Notes: generated by a model from the letters alone, not told the origin. A DNA stretch of 64,000 nt from Serilophus lunatus (GCA_013399895.1 VXBA01001255.1:3392692-3456691), one strand, 5' to 3'. Positions 23,201 to 36,609 are shown, counted from the stretch's first letter. Numbers and translations: made by a program.

Positions 23201-23915
23201 TTATAGGATGAAAAGGGAAATTGAGGTGTTTGTTTAGAACTTTGCTTAGGTCTTTTGAGGAGTGAATATCATGTTTTCAAGTTTTGTCAACCACTGTGAA
23301 AGATTTTTTTCATAAAAGAAATGTCAAGATTTTCATATATTCACAGGACTCCTGGAGCTGGCAATTTAAGAAAAAATATCTCAAGATAAAACTGTGAATA
23401 CTGGTATTGTTGGGAGTCAGTTTGAAAGCTGTTTCATAACTTAGCTACATAGTAGAAAAGCAATAAAAATGATATGATTAGAAGACATTTATTCCCAACT
23501 TAGCAGCTATATAAATGCTATTAAAAATAGGAATCTTAACTAATTAGTTCAATTCCTTTTCATTTGCAGGAATATGTCTTACGGTACATCAAATAAATAG
23601 ATGCTGACAATTATGAAAAACAATGTAAAAGGCTTGCTGTGAAAATTTAAAATAAATTTGTTATAGTTTGAAAGGAAATAGTGGATGCTGGTTGAGAAAT
23701 CAGTCAGCATTTTCCAACTCCTTTTGTTAAAGAGAAATGGACTATTTTTCAATTTCTTTCTTTGAAAGAAGCTGAGATGTTACGAATAGTCTGCTAAGCA
23801 GAGTCCAGGTAAGGCTGATGAACTGCTTTAACCAGCCTCTGTTTCCAAAATTAAAGTTCTGTGGGCAGAAGAGGTCGTCAGGGTGGCTTGCTTTTTCCTT
23901 ATTGAAGTCGTGTTT
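20210..23915. other. Non-coding stretch, no gene supported
   Basis: Includes a T-rich/AT-rich run at about 20,336-20,362 and an (AAGC) repeat at 21,582-21,600. Frames of 80-116 codons (for example 20,823-21,125 and 21,766-22,116 on +) have no matching splice-site pair or recognised domain. Confidence 0.5.
21582..21600 (+). repeat. (AAGC) microsatellite, nearly five units
   Basis: Perfect tandem tetranucleotide following an A-rich stretch. Confidence 0.85.
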
Positions 23916-23922
23916 GGGCTTC

Positions 23923-24250
23923 ACAGATTTTAAAGCCAGAAGGGACTATTATGATTCCCTTGCCTGACCTCCTGCATAACACAGACTGCAGAACCTCACC
24001 CAATAATTTTCGCATCAAACCCATAACTTCTGTTTGATCTAGAGCATATCTTTTACATCAAGACTGGATATCTTCTTAAAGACTTCAAAAGTGATGGGGA
24101 ATCTACCAAGTTCCTAGATAAGATAGTTTGAATTTGTCTAACTTCAGCTTTCAATCACTGGATCTCATTATGCCTTTTTCTGCTAGATTAAAGACTCTTC
24201 TTCCATCAGAAATCTCTTCCCCATGTAGGTACTTGAAGACCTTGAGAGGG
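23923..24250 (-). mobile_element. Ancient CR1-type LINE 3' fragment
   Basis: Read in reverse, this follows the 3' region of an old amniote CR1 subfamily. On the + strand the diagnostic phrases are CAGATTTTAAAGCCAGAAGG, CTGACCTCCTGCATAACACA, CATCAAACCCATAACTTCTG, GTTTGAATTTGTCTAACTTC, GATTAAAGACTCTTCTTCCA and CCCCATGTAGGTACTTGAAG, in the expected order. Only the 3' end is kept, as is usual for 5'-truncated CR1 copies. No intact ORF; the element is inert. The 5' limit of the match, near 24,250, is approximate. Confidence 0.8.
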
Positions 24251-26841
24251 TGATAAGAGAGGATGATATTTCTTGAATGGGTGAAGAGAATGTGTCATCT
24301 TAACAAAGATAAAAACTTATCCATGGATAGTCTTTATTTTCCCCCCAGTTTAAAGCTGGTAAAAGGTGAAACCAGTAGACTACTCCAGTGAGTAAAGATT
24401 ACTGCCAAGAATAAGGGCTACGGCATCAGGCTCTGACTTACTCCTTGTCAGGTATATTATTGTGGATTTGAAAATGTCTGTCAATTAAATTGCACTTCAT
24501 TTTTCCAGGTAGAGACATTATTATATAGTAGGACGCACCATCTGCGCATATGATCAGAGACTGTGTTTTTAACAGGCATTTACAGTCTTAATCCACTCAG
24601 GAATGACTAATTTTGCAATTTTTTTATCCTTTCCTTTCTAAGCACAAGAATAGCTTCACCTCAGGCTACGTCTGTTTTAAAAATGTTTACTACAGACCCA
24701 GCAAAAACAGTCTATTTTTTTTGTGTGAATTTACATGAAGGGCTAATTTTTGCTGTAGGCTAATTGTGAAATTGCATAGATACTTCTTTAAAAATCCCCA
24801 CTAAACCACAACAAAATGCAGCACCTCCATTCCCAAACAACTTCTTTCATGGCCATCTATAACAGTCTTATTATAGGAAAATGGGAGAGGAAAAAGGAAG
24901 CAGAAGAAATAAATATTTGCATGAAGGTCAGTGTCTCCTAATTCTCTTCATGACTATCTTTTTCTCCCCCTTCAGACCACTGACAAGAATCCCAGGAATT
25001 ATTTGGCCAAGGAGTTTACAGGAACATGACACTGTGTATTGTTTATCCAAGGTGGCTATTGCCATAAAGAGTATTCAGCTGGAATGTTCCGCACCTTTGT
25101 GTGGAGGAACAATGGAGAGTATTAAAAAATAGTAATAAACCTTGTGCTCCTAGATTCATGTTATAAACTCTGTCCTGCATCATTTTTCATAGGACATACA
25201 CTTCCACACACTGGCTGACCTGAACAGAGTAATGATTCCAAGCCATCTGTTGTTGTTTCCAGGCATTCCATGTTGTTGACTTTTCTTGATATGTCCTCCT
25301 AATCTCCAGCTGTACACAGTTCTGTCTTTCCATCCTCCTCATTTCAGAGGAATTTTGTGTGCATTTAGCACTGAGGAGCACACGTGGACTCATCTCTGCT
25401 GCACACCTAGAAGTCTATGCTTGTGCACCTAAGAAGTGGTTACACTGCTGAAGGTACAGCTGCTGTAGGTCGTGGTGGCAGTCACCAATACCACACAGAA
25501 GAACTTTAACCACTCTGTGTGGCTGCCTGGGAAATGCTGCTGGTGGTGGTGCGATATTCTCCCCTTCCCTGGCAGGGCACAAAAGCAGAGAGGTTAAACA
25601 CTATGGCCACAGCCCACTGGGAACCTGGACCAGAGCTGGAGCTCCCAAGCTCATATTTTGCCCTTCCAGTCTTTCCAAAGGGAATGGCTAACTGCATGTT
25701 TTCAATGGCTTTGAGGTTAAGGGAAAATCAGGATTCTTTTTTTTGTTTCATTATATAATTAAAACTTTACAGTCAAAGGTAGAGGCAAGTATGAGCCAGG
25801 AGTTCTGCAGAAGTAAGTCCTCAAAACGGAAGATGAATATAACAACAAGAATGAGTCTTTCCCAGAGTAATTCTTTTCTTACATCTGAAAAAAATAATCT
25901 TTTTTTTAACATCATGTTTCACTTCTTTTCATTGTGTGAATATTAAGGATAAGGATGGAAATAGCTAATGTTATTTTTGGCCCAGTTCAATGATGTTGTG
26001 GATAAAGATAAAATTCTGAATGTTTCAGCAGAACTGGCTTTATCAACACCATGAGGTGCCTCAGCCTCTCCTGTGGGTTTAGTCACATGCTTGCTGGGCA
26101 GTGGAGGTCTGGCATTCAGCCAGTGTCATCTGAAGAACTGAAGGTGTCTGAAGAAGCTGGGAGGGTTACGTGCTTACACACAGGTCTGTTTCATTAAAGC
26201 ATGCAGGGCACACAGTTTACCTTTCAGAGCCAGCATCTGCCAATACAAACTAAACTTTCCAATGCTCAGCTGGGAATTAGCCCACAGAACCCAGTTTCAA
26301 AAGCACTGCTGGATCAGGAACTAAATGGGCTCCAGTTCAGCTCCAGACTGAAAGCATGGAGCAGAGGAAGGGCTTGTTTGCTTCTGAACACATTGCATGA
26401 TCCTGCCTTCTCCATGCTGGCTGGCCACATTTTACTTTAGTCCAGTCACAAGTATGTTTAAACAGCTCTTTAGCCTGAATAAACACTGCTGCCTTTGGTG
26501 ATACCCAGGCTCTCTTAGGAAAAGAATGTTACACCGGCATTGGCAAATAAATTTTTTAAGTAAAGACTCTTGTAAAGACCTTTTATTATTATCCCAACAC
26601 ACTTCATCATCTCTCCATGGACATGGTAGCCTGTCCCCTCACAAACGGGTGACAGCTAATGTTGCTTAAAAAGATAAGAAACCTATCTGAAACAGGCTTT
26701 TTTTGCATTTACCAGAGGGTGTTTAGTTGAATAGGTTTGTGCAAGTATGAGTTTTCTTCTTCTCTTTATACAAAGGAAAGATGTGCCATACGCCCACACT
26801 CCAAATGACTGAACACACCTCTTGAGGGTGCAGGGTACATC

Positions 26842-26858
26842 ATATATATATATATATA
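26842..26858 (+). repeat. (AT)n microsatellite
   Basis: About 8.5 perfect AT units. Similar runs lie at 35,849-35,862 (7 units) and 60,163-60,178 (8 units). Confidence 0.9.
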
Positions 26859-27738
26859 ATCTCCTTATTTTGCCTCCACCACCACAATTTCTCAACCAGA
26901 AAGAAAATATTTATTTCCATCAGCAAGTACAACTAGTCAGTAAAAGCTTCCCTTTGTGCTCCAAATCTTCCCAGTCACTACATTATTAATCTTCACAGAC
27001 CTTATATCATATAACACTCACCCAAAATTCAATGTGCTACTCTGTGAAGCTTAGTACTCCCAGAGCTTTATAACAAATAAGAGATCACCAGATATTGCCT
27101 CTACTGGATGATGCTTCAGTAACTACCAGAAATCTGCATAGTGACATTGCATCATTAGAAATACTGAGCTGGAACCAGATTGAATGTTGGCATTAGGACA
27201 GACCCATACACTACATTAAAGAGCAGCCCGTATGCACATCATCCTCTAATTAAAGCTTTTGTTCAAACTTATTTTTAAGGCCATCCTGCATGTTTCCAAC
27301 TCTTAATCCAGTCTCTTCCACAATATTAACAGAGGAATTTCTCCACTCAGTCTGTCCTCCAGTGTCATGGAAAAAGCATTCTTCAAGAGCTGCATTAGAG
27401 TTTCAAAATTAGGCAGAAAATCTCATACACCAGAAAGGGGCCGTTTTTCCCTCCCTCTAGGCTAGCAGAATGTTGCTTGGCAATAAAATAGAAATTGAAA
27501 CGTTTTAGCCAAAATTAAAATAATTTGTAACAAAAATGTCCTTTCTCTCAGGAACAGTATTTAAGATTTCTAATATTTAAAAAGAATGACATCACTGCAC
27601 TATCTTCTAGACTGGTTAGCATAGCAAAGGACATGCTCTTTACTCAGTCCTTTCTCTTTGTGTTAAAAATGTGCAGACCTGAAGTATCAGGAACATAAAT
27701 ATGTATTATACATTACCTTCTGTAGTAGGATTTCTTAG

Positions 27739-27850
27739 TAAAAAAAACCCAAACCAAAGCCCAAAACAAAACCAAAACCAACCAAACAAAAAAAAAACAA
27801 CAAAACAAAGACAACAAAACAGCAAAAAACCAAAAAGCCAGAACAAAAAC
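27739..27850 (+). repeat. A/C-rich low-complexity tract
   Basis: More than 100 bases are nearly all A and C with AACCAAA and AACAAAAC units. It is the complement type of the T/G tract at 11.7 kb. It gives a spurious lysine/asparagine/glutamine-rich frame. Confidence 0.85.
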
Positions 27851-30800
27851 ATGACTCAAAGTGGCTGCTTTATCAAAACTTTAAAATGAGACTAGATGGA
27901 AAATCAAATTTATGTTTTTCAAAAGAAGATGCAAGCTTACTGCGCTCAGGCCACAAGATGAGCAGAAACTATGTGACAGCTTAGTGTCCCAAAAGAGAGA
28001 TGTCATCACCTCTACACTCATTTCTCAGCTGGTTACAGATTTCTTGGAGGAAAGGCCTTGTCATAGAGTTGGGACAAGGATGGAGAGAGTGCGATTTTTT
28101 CCCAGCAGTGTAACATACATATCATGATACAAATGGAAATGATCAAAGACCACGCAGACAAACATCAGGTTCCCCTGGGCTATGTCCTGATGTTTCATCA
28201 GCCAGCAGGCTCCTCAAGCAGGTCTTGATCACATAGGATGAGGTACAGCTCCAGAGAATGCATATGAGAGAGATCCTGGTGAGAAGCTGAGCTGCTGCTG
28301 GAGGAAGGATTCAGAGAGCATCACTTCTGAAGGTAAGAAGGTTTGGGCTCAATGGCCTGAGATTTTGGATCTCCCAGTGCAGACTCTGTTGAAATCATGC
28401 TGGGTTGTGTCCTGAGTCTTGGATTGTGAGCTGAGATCTTGCTTCTAACTGGGCAAGGAAGGGTAGTTTCCTAGTTTGGGTACTGCTACATGGTCTAATG
28501 CAGGTTATATTTTATCTTTCTTCTGCTAAACTTGGATATCCTGCTGCTCTTACTATACAGGAACCCTGCTAAGGGCCTTACAGTAGTATATCCATGGTGC
28601 ACTCTGCCCTGAGCTGGCAGCATTTGTGAGACTGTAGTAGACCACTGCTGCCTACCAAAATCCCAGGAGATTTCAATGCAGGTGTAGGGCCAGGCAACCA
28701 TCTCTGATGCTGTAAGTAAATCTGGCAACCCCATTTCCATTCTCTGGGGCTCTGGACTTCCCTCTCCATGCACAGAGAAGCTCTGCATTGATGAAAGCAA
28801 CTGGTCTGCACGTGTCTGCACCAACAGAAGGCAGAAGGCTGGGTGTGTCTGTGTCGGGCACTGTCTATCCTGCAGCCCATTAGTACACTGCATCCTGGCT
28901 CAGCCTCATGTCCTTTCCAGAGAGGGGCTGTTTGCAAGGTTCCCCCTTGTGGTCCCCACACCAGGCCAACAAAAACCTGTTCCATTACACCTCCATTTAC
29001 TTCTGCAGAAACAGGAAGAGAGGCAACAATGAGCAACACAGCAGTTTAATTATTTTCCATTGGTGTGCTGGCACTCTAAGCACAGTAAGCAAGGTGGCAC
29101 CCTAGGCGATGGTTCTCTCAAAACCCTCCTCTATAGGTCTAGACTCATCACCGTGTCCCGATGCCCCCCCCTGGAGGCACCAAAGCTGTTTCTCACTGTG
29201 CTTTACCTCTATATGAAATGCAATAAGCAGAAGTAGCAATCCACTTCACAGGCAAGCTGTGAGATCTCCTTAATGAACATACATGAAGGACCCAGGGTGG
29301 AAAAATGCAAAACACCAAATAAGTAAAACCATGGAGTCTCAGAGCCAAGTATGTGATGAAAACAGATTTTAATAGATCCTGTCCAAACCTCCCTGTGTTG
29401 CAGTCCTGTGAGCAAAATGCAGTCTGCCTCATGACATGTGTAAGGAAACTTAGAAAGCCAATTAAAACTGAAAGAAAATTCTGGAAATTTTAACTTTTTG
29501 CCTTTTTTAGAATGAGTTTTTAGGCTGTCTAATCCTAGGCACATCTGAGCCATACAGCACCTGTGCTGCACTGAGGTTTGGTGATCTAGTGCTGTTATCC
29601 TGGGTGGTAACATAAAATATTCACAAAGACAAATGTGAACTGAAGCTGCTACAGGCTCCCTCTACCAGCTGTGTGGACCAAAAAAACCCAAAACAACAAC
29701 CCACCCAGTTAAACAAAATGTGGCAAGCAAGCTGAAGTGCCTCCGTCTGAGCCTATGCATATGTGAGTTAGTTTGTGTGCTTTAAGAGCCAAGTTAGCAG
29801 GCTTTTGTGAACAAGTTCTCCTGATAAGTCAGGTGAATTTTATTCCTTACTTTCAGCTGCTCCAGTGAAAGCAGCTCTCTAGAGAGGCTTAAGCTTAGAG
29901 AGCTTCTTCCAAAAATGTCATCTTTGCTCTCTTTGTTACATCCCTCTCCTTGTCAAACTTCCACTGCTCCAGTCCCCATCTCTTTTAAATGGGCTTTTTC
30001 TGTTCATTTTTATGCTTTAGGGATTGCACATAACCAAAAGTTTTTCTTCCAGTCAGGCCTGAAACAGCCATGAAATTAAATTTCTTCTCTTTGATAAAAG
30101 GAGAGGGCCACAGAGACCTGGAAGTGTCCTAGAAGGAGAGAATAAACCATTGGATGTGTCCATGGGAGGCTGGTGCCATGGGTGTCCATGAGTAAGGACA
30201 TCCCTCCAGACAAGCATCCTTTGCAGTGTCTCTGAGAGATGTGGCATTATTTCCTATAACATGTAAGGTTTGGACAACAGTGGGAGAACAAGTAGTAGCA
30301 GAGAGGGTGTAAGGTTTGTTTTGGGATTTTTCTTGTTGTTTTTGTTTCTTGTGACCTCATAGCATATAGGACTTGAGGCCTATAGTAGAGACTGAAGGAG
30401 CAGGGGTCTGCTTGAAGGGTTTGTCTTTCCAGAAACTGCTGGAAGTATCTTGCTGACCAAGGTAGCTGTGCCTCATACTGGTCTGTCTCTTAACACACTT
30501 GCTCTTCCAGGGCAGGTTTGTTTCCCACTGTTCTCTCCTGGCTTCTCCAAAGAACCATGGCACTAGTTAATGCCATGTATAATGCTGGGGACACCTGTTG
30601 ACCTGGTCTGTGAGGGTCCGGTGACCCTGCAGTGGCAGAGGGCTGGTAGGTGCTCCAGCCCAGAGAGGATTTGGACACTGACACAGAAGCAGATATCTTA
30701 GTGTCCTGTTACTAATCCAGTCATCCAGCTAGATCTCCATCTCTTCCCTCTTTCCTCCCCTCCCCCCCTACTCCTCAAAGGGCGTTTGCTGCACCAGCTG

Positions 30801-30869
30801 CCAGAAGATCTCAATTGCATTGTGTCAGCAGATCCATCTCAGCCTGGTGTTTTATGCTAGGAAAGGTTG

Positions 30870-31270
30870 GGCTTAATTCTTCCATTAAACAATTAAAGCC
30901 ATGCACACCAAACTCAAAACAGGCTCCGCTGTAAGAGAACAATAAATATCAATGTCTTGAGGCAAGTCTGGCTTTTATGACGTTTGATGACAACTGGTAT
31001 CACTTACAAAAATTACATCATAAAGCAAAAGCAATGAAATTGCATGTCACCAGACAACACTAAATGTCAGAAGAAATATATTTATCCTTTGTTTTTAGAT
31101 CCAAATTCAGTTTTAGCATTTAAATGAAATCTAGAGCCGTTTTGATATTTATCAGGCACCATTACAAAAAGTCCCGGGGTATTTTTTTTGCTAACTTGCT
31201 CATTGCCAAGGGTGGTGTATTGTTTACGTTCTTGTTCTTTTAAACCAATTTGTGCCTAGTAGAGCATCCT
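30870..31270. promoter_or_regulatory. Candidate conserved non-coding element
   Basis: Repeat-free, AT-rich but complex: CCATTAAACAATTAAAGCC, GAACAATAAATATCAATG, TTTTATGACGTTTGATGAC, GAAATTGCATGTC, TTTAAATGAAATC and GTATTGTTTACG. These include forkhead-like (GTTTAC, AATAAATA) and SOX-like (AACAAT) cores. Only short frames. Enhancer role is inferred. Confidence 0.38.
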
Positions 31271-31279
31271 CTGAATTGA

Positions 31280-33200
31280 AACATTGCCTTCCTCTTTACC
31301 CCACCCACTTATTTTTGTCTGATCTCATCCTCTGGAGGATTCATGGTCTGCCAGCTTGTTGAAAACCTCAGGTAATCAATGGCAATACTGGGCCTTGGGA
31401 TGAGATTCACAGAGGTCTGGTATTAACAATAGACCATGAATTTATTGAAGGTACTTGGACTGCAAACACTTTGACTCCTGTTTTTTCCTAAACTGAATAA
31501 AATTAGGACTGTCTGGACCAGTGTAGCATAGTTCTGTGGTTCAAACGAAGCAAACCCTCCCTCTGGATGTTAACCTCAAGATCCTATATATAACCAAAGA
31601 TGTTAAAGCAAATTCTAATATTAAGAATGCTAGAATTGTCAGCTATTCTTAGTACTTCATTGCAATATATATTAAAAAATCAAAACCCAAACCCAACAAA
31701 CACCCTCCTTCCCTTCCAAAAAAAAAAAAAAAAAGCACACAGAGAAACCTTAAAATACATCTTAGTATTGAGGTCCTTTTGCTGGCCAAACTCTAGAAGT
31801 CCTCTCTTATCTTTATGGTAGATGTCATGAGAAATCTGGCCCGGGGTTCATTACAAGGTTTGTCACATTTCATTTTTGATAATTCAGGGAAATGTAAAAA
31901 AGTTACAATTTGGGGAAGAATAGGAGGGAGAGAGTAGAAGTGGCACTCGAGCATCTGTGAGTGTATGTCATTTCTCTTTGAAACAGCACACAACAGCATT
32001 CAGCACCTTTTACAGTAACCTACATCTCTACAGTGTCTGAAACAAGTGAGCTGTTTCAGCAGAAGAGCCTTGCTATTGCTTTCATTGTTAACAATGTCCC
32101 CTGATGTCTAATGTAGGGGGCAAAAAAAAACCCTGCTCGAGCTTTTTGATTCAACCATACGAGACGAATGTGTTCCCGATTCTCCTTTAGCCTATACACA
32201 AAAGATGCAGCTGTCCAATGTGCATCTCCAAGGTAAAGTCTACACAGAATTTCAGTGTCTTCTCAAACATCAGCCAGAACTTTGGATTTAAACACTTGTA
32301 AGATTGGTAAAGCCTGCTCAGTACCTTTATTGCAAGTTAAGCCCACTGAAGATTTCAGTGTTTTTCTTTTAGATATCTGCTAGAGGGGTTGGGGGAGTCG
32401 GTTTTGACTCTGGGGGATCTGAACCCAGATAATTAAACTATGCAAAATGTGCATTTCTGGAACAATTCTGCAGTACAATTTCAGTCAGGGTTTTACTTGC
32501 TGAGTTTTTGCCTCATCCCTGATGAGCCAAAAGAGGAAGGGGGATATGTTTTGGGGTTTTTTTCTCCTGAACAGCACACAGACTGTCAGTTCATGCAAGC
32601 TGAATAATCATTGCTGGGTGTTAGGTCTCGGATCTACTGATGATTTTAAAGCAAGACAGGGGCAGCTGCAGTTGTTTTACACTAAGGAATTTCAAAGAAT
32701 CGTCATATGCTTTTCCTTGTAGTTGAAATGCTTAAAATATTCCTGTTCCTAAAGCAAGCTGAATTTACACACATCTATATGTATATATAAACAAACACAT
32801 ACTAAGGCTCCAAGTCTGCTGGGGAAAAAAATGTAGCAGTTGAAGCAGGAATACGTCTAAGTTATTCAGGGAGACTATGAAAGCATCAAGAAGTAAATAC
32901 CTATAAAAAAAAATGAACCACAAAAAACCGGCAAAAAGTTCAACAAAAAAACCAAAAACAAACAAATAAGCATTCACAAGGACTGGAAAATATTCCATTG
33001 GCTTTGCTTATTTGCATGTCAGTGCAACAATGCCATGCCAGTGCAGAGTTTCTTCATAGCAGCACTGGTGTCTGAGCCCAAGGGAACAATGTCAGAGGTC
33101 AGAGCAGCACATTCGTAGGTTCACTGCTTTCTTTACAGTGTGCTCAGGAAAACAAAACAGAAGTGGAGAGACAAGGATTCATATCCTACATGTGGTTTTT
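31280..33200. other. Non-coding stretch, probably intronic on the minus strand
   Basis: Contains an A/C run with A16 (about 31,676-31,735), another A/C-rich stretch at 32,905-32,965, and no supported exon. If the candidate minus-strand exon at 33,208-33,392 is real, this is the intron after it. Confidence 0.45.
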
Positions 33201-33207
33201 CACTGAC

Positions 33208-33392
33208 CTTTCGGATCTTCAGCATAAGCACAGTGGCTGGTTTTCCTTTACACTGCACAACGTCAGGGAAGGAAAAACCCTTGAATTCCACTGTGGGCTC
33301 TGCTGTAGCTTCGTGGTTAGTGCAGAAGCTATGTAGGTATGCTTTGACTATCAGCTTTTCCATGGCTGAACTTAAGGTCAGGGTGTCTTCAG
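33208..33392 (-). CDS. Candidate internal coding exon, unrecognised protein
   Basis: On the minus strand a good acceptor (CTGCTCCTATTTCAG, with the branch-point-like TAAGCTGAC about 20 bases upstream) leads into 185 bases. These end at ATCCGAAAG and the donor GTCAGT. Two bases complete a split codon, then 61 sense codons follow and the exon ends in phase 0. The peptide includes SSAMEKLIVKAYLHSF, two cysteines, EPTVEFKGFSFPDVVQC and ATVLMLKIRK: a mixed hydrophobic/charged pattern like a beta-rich folded domain, with no motif I can name. Third codon positions favour C or G, and three CpGs are kept, both in favour of coding. Its starting phase accepts the end of the candidate exon at 36,610-36,742. 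The donor is not the commonest type, and the opposite strand is also open here, so certainty is limited. Confidence 0.42.
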
Positions 33393-33426
33393 CTGAAATA
33401 GGAGCAGTCAGCTTAATTATCACCTT

Positions 33427-33448
33427 TAAAAGGCTTTAAAGCCTTTTA
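33427..33448. other. Perfect 22-bp palindrome near the acceptor
   Basis: Two 11-base arms (TAAAAGGCTTT and its reverse complement) abut with no spacer, centred on TTTAAA. On the minus strand it lies 35-56 bases upstream of the candidate acceptor of the exon at 33,208-33,392, just outside the branch-point-like sequence. Confidence 0.95.
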
Positions 33449-33449
33449 T

Positions 33450-36400
33450 CTGAATGTTTCAGGGCATTTTATGGATGTTAAGGGTTAAATTTGGCTGTTA
33501 CACGTATACAGCTTTCTTAAAAGGATGTTGTACTTGAGGCTCTGATTTCAACCAATTAATGAAATGCCATGCTATTACATCAGCATATGCTCTTAAGAGG
33601 AGCAGCCTCCAGTTGCTGTGTGACATGGAAAGCCAACTATACAGATATGTGAGGTAGGAATAGGGAAGATGGTGAATCTAGGAAGAGAAGCAAGCCTGAC
33701 AAGAAGTTTCTGCTTCAGTAGTTCACGGGTGAAGTATTCTTCTGAAATGCTTGCTGTATCATACTGGTATTATATAGGACTCCTATATCATTCCTTAGCA
33801 CTTATCCTTAGTTTGTGATCACAGCCCTTAATTTTGTGGTTCATACTTTCAGGTGGTTAGTGTTCCCTGCAGGCTTAGGTCTAACTTCTGCCTTCATTAG
33901 ATGGCTGAGAATTTAGAAGTTGCACATCTGGGACTCAATTTTCTTTGTGGAGCTAGCTCCAAGTTGTCTCACCATGCTTAAGACGACTGCTTAAGCAAGT
34001 CCAGCTGTTGTCACATGATAAATACAAATAGCTACTCTGGATTAGACCTCCTGCTACAGCTACAACTGTTTTATTTATTCATTTCTTAAATGCCTGAGAA
34101 TTTACTCTAGGACCCCACCAGGCTGTAGGACCAAAGTAAGGACAGGAGATTATAGGAGGAATCGAAAATCTCCAAACAAACTAAAAATAAATTCAGCAGC
34201 TGGGGGATACCAAGAGGAAAAGGAAGAGCTTCCAATATATGCAGCATTTTTCAGCCTATCATTTTGTGCCAATTTTAGCTTGTCAACCATTTCTGGCAGT
34301 GGGCAGAGAATGCGAGTGATTTTCATTAATTACTATTTCCCTGCCAATGTAGATAACCAGAGCTTTCTTCCACTTATTGATGTGCAGTGTGACTTTTCTT
34401 TCCTTTTTCTCAGTTATAAAACTTCCAATTATATTGTGAGGCAGGAACTTTCACCAGACCTTAAGCCTATAATTTTTTTCTCAGATTGAAGTTGTGTCTC
34501 ATTGATTTAAGCTCTTGCATACACCTTCTTGGACACAGAGTGCTGAACAGCCTTTGTGTAGTTTCAGCTCTTCTTACGTGATGGTAAAATCTTCTCTTCT
34601 CTGCAACGGATTTTTTTAAGAGACAATCATAAACCCCAAACTTTCCTTCCTCTGCTTTCCTCTGCTATGGGATATGTGTGCAGAAAGCTGGATCAAAAGG
34701 GATTACACTGTTAGTAACAAGGCACAATTTTTAGCAAACCAGCTAAAAAGCAATATTGGTGTTAATCTATCTCGTGTTTGGTAGTCATCCGTTCAAATAG
34801 TGAACTTTACCTTCCATGCTCTGGCCACAACTGTCTAAATATATAAGCAAGGGCTACGAGGCGAGACAAGATCATTTGCTTAATGGAAGGTAACTTCTTC
34901 CATACTGGTACTGTCTTGCCCATGTTTTTAGATTAGCAGGACTGCAATGATGTTGATCTTTTGTCATTAGCTAGACTTTAATTATTTTTTTCACTAACTA
35001 GGAGGTGATTTTGAAGACTATAGGCTTTTTGCTCAGATTCGCTCCAATATTCTGTGGTTGATTTCCTTCTCCCTCATTGAAATGTTTATTCATGGTTGAA
35101 CAAATAAGAGATGAGCAAGTTTGAGAAAAATGAGAGCTAATTTAAACCATCAATTCAAGACTGTTGGTATATTCAGGATATTTTGTTTCATGTTTTTGTT
35201 AACCTAAGCAATTGTATTTCCAGCACAAAAAGCAAAATACTGGAGTCTTCCATAGAGATGTGCTCAACCACTCCATCACTTTTTGTGGGCCAAGTTAATA
35301 GCTTTCGTCTCTTTAAAGGAATGCACCTGCTCTGCCCACCACCTTAAGGCTCATTTTCTGAAATAGTCTCTGTAATTTTGTGTCTCAGGCTCTGATTTAC
35401 CATACTCATTTCACTTTCTGTGTTGGCACAGGACATCAGCCTGAGTCTCACACCTCCTGGCAATCTATCACTGAAATCAGAAAAGTGTTTAGAATCAAAC
35501 CATGGTTTATCTTCATGGTGGGTAGACAGTGTTTAGAGAAAAGGTTTTTGATGGAATAAACAGTGTTATTATCTAGCTTCCCATCAATTATTTTAAAAAT
35601 ATCTAGTTTCTTCAAGAGTCACAGAAAGTGTCAGTGATCTAGTCTGATTTTTTTCTTATCTTGTTCACCTGGGCATTGGCATGAAAAAAAATCTTTCAGA
35701 TTGGTTATAGTGCAAATACAATACAAAAAAAGTAATAGCTTTGGCATATTTGTCTCATGCTTCCTTCATGCTATTCGAGGCAGTTCTTCAGCTTTGATTG
35801 GGTACCCTGCAGCTTTGTCCTTCTAGTTTGATATTAAATAAAAGAAGCATATATATATATATGTCATGACACCGTGGGACCTGCCTGTAAGCTCCTGAGT
35901 AACTTCCTACCAGATTGACCATTTCATACCTGTTGAGATCCAAAATACAATTCCCATTCCTCACATTATACTCCTGTCTCTGAATCAGGATCTGGTCATC
36001 CCTTCAGGTCATTTTTGTAGGCACATTGAATCGCTGCTCTTATTCCTTTATCCTGAGGAAGCTGAATCTTTGCTCATTCTGCCTTGGGACCTCAAGCATT
36101 TTGGTTTTCCTCTCCTTCAGGCTGTATCACAAAGAAAACTACCCAGGCTTGTTCTTGTAATTCACTGTCAACATTTTCTGAAAATCTAAGAAGAACTCTG
36201 CTAATTGTACCTGTGTGTTTGCTTCCCCATAATTACATTCAGCTGTTTAGTAGAACTCTAGGAACTGTCAAACTTTGTTAACTAGTCATATGTTCAGTGA
36301 AAAAATTGAGTCTGACATCTTCATGGACATAAATGCCCTCTAGTGACTGGTGATCACTGTAAGGAGCAGTGCTTTGTGTGCATCCTGTGTATTCTTTGGT

Positions 36401-36570
36401 AAACATCTTGTATGTCTGTGTTGAAGTGTTACTTAGCTGGACCATTGGCCATTCAGAGTACTGGTCTGTTATGAGAAACTTTAATGAAGTTTGTTTTTTG
36501 AGAAACACTCACACTTTATTATTCCATACTTACATTCAAGGTATTATATGTGAGAAACTGCTCTGACACT
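33450..36570. other. Non-coding stretch, probably intronic on the minus strand
   Basis: Holds (AT)7 at 35,849-35,862 and AT-rich ordinary sequence. A minus-strand frame at 36,278-36,508 has a moderate acceptor (GTTTCTCATAACAG) but no good donor and is not called. Confidence 0.45.
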
Positions 36571-36572
36571 GC

Positions 36573-36607
36573 TGATCAGCTTTTCCTTTTTTGATCAGCT
36601 TTTCCTT
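36573..36607. repeat. Tandem duplication, two 16-base copies 19 bases apart
   Basis: TGATCAGCTTTTCCTT occurs at 36,573-36,588 and again at 36,592-36,607. On the minus strand it lies immediately inside the intron after the donor of the candidate exon at 36,610-36,742. Confidence 0.9.
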
Positions 36608-36609
36608 AC

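Larger units (their letters stand above)
24260..30860. other. Non-coding stretch, no gene supported
   Basis: A 6.6-kb stretch without a supported gene. It contains (AT)8 at 26,842-26,858 and an A/C-rich tract at about 27,739-27,850. Frames of 132 and 153 codons on the minus strand (28,495-29,039) overlap each other and lack splice sites. A + strand donor-like CTGAAG|GTAAGAAGG after 28,332 has only weak acceptors. A small CCCAAAACAAC-type run lies at 29,680-29,705. Confidence 0.5.

Noticed and set aside
23172..23225. AATCATAGGATTT phrase resembling a reversed CR1 end
   Set aside because: Only a few bases match the CR1 terminus, and the following sequence does not continue into CR1.
28495..29039. 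132- and 153-codon overlapping minus-strand ORFs
   Set aside because: Two frames open over the same DNA without splice sites. No recognised motif.
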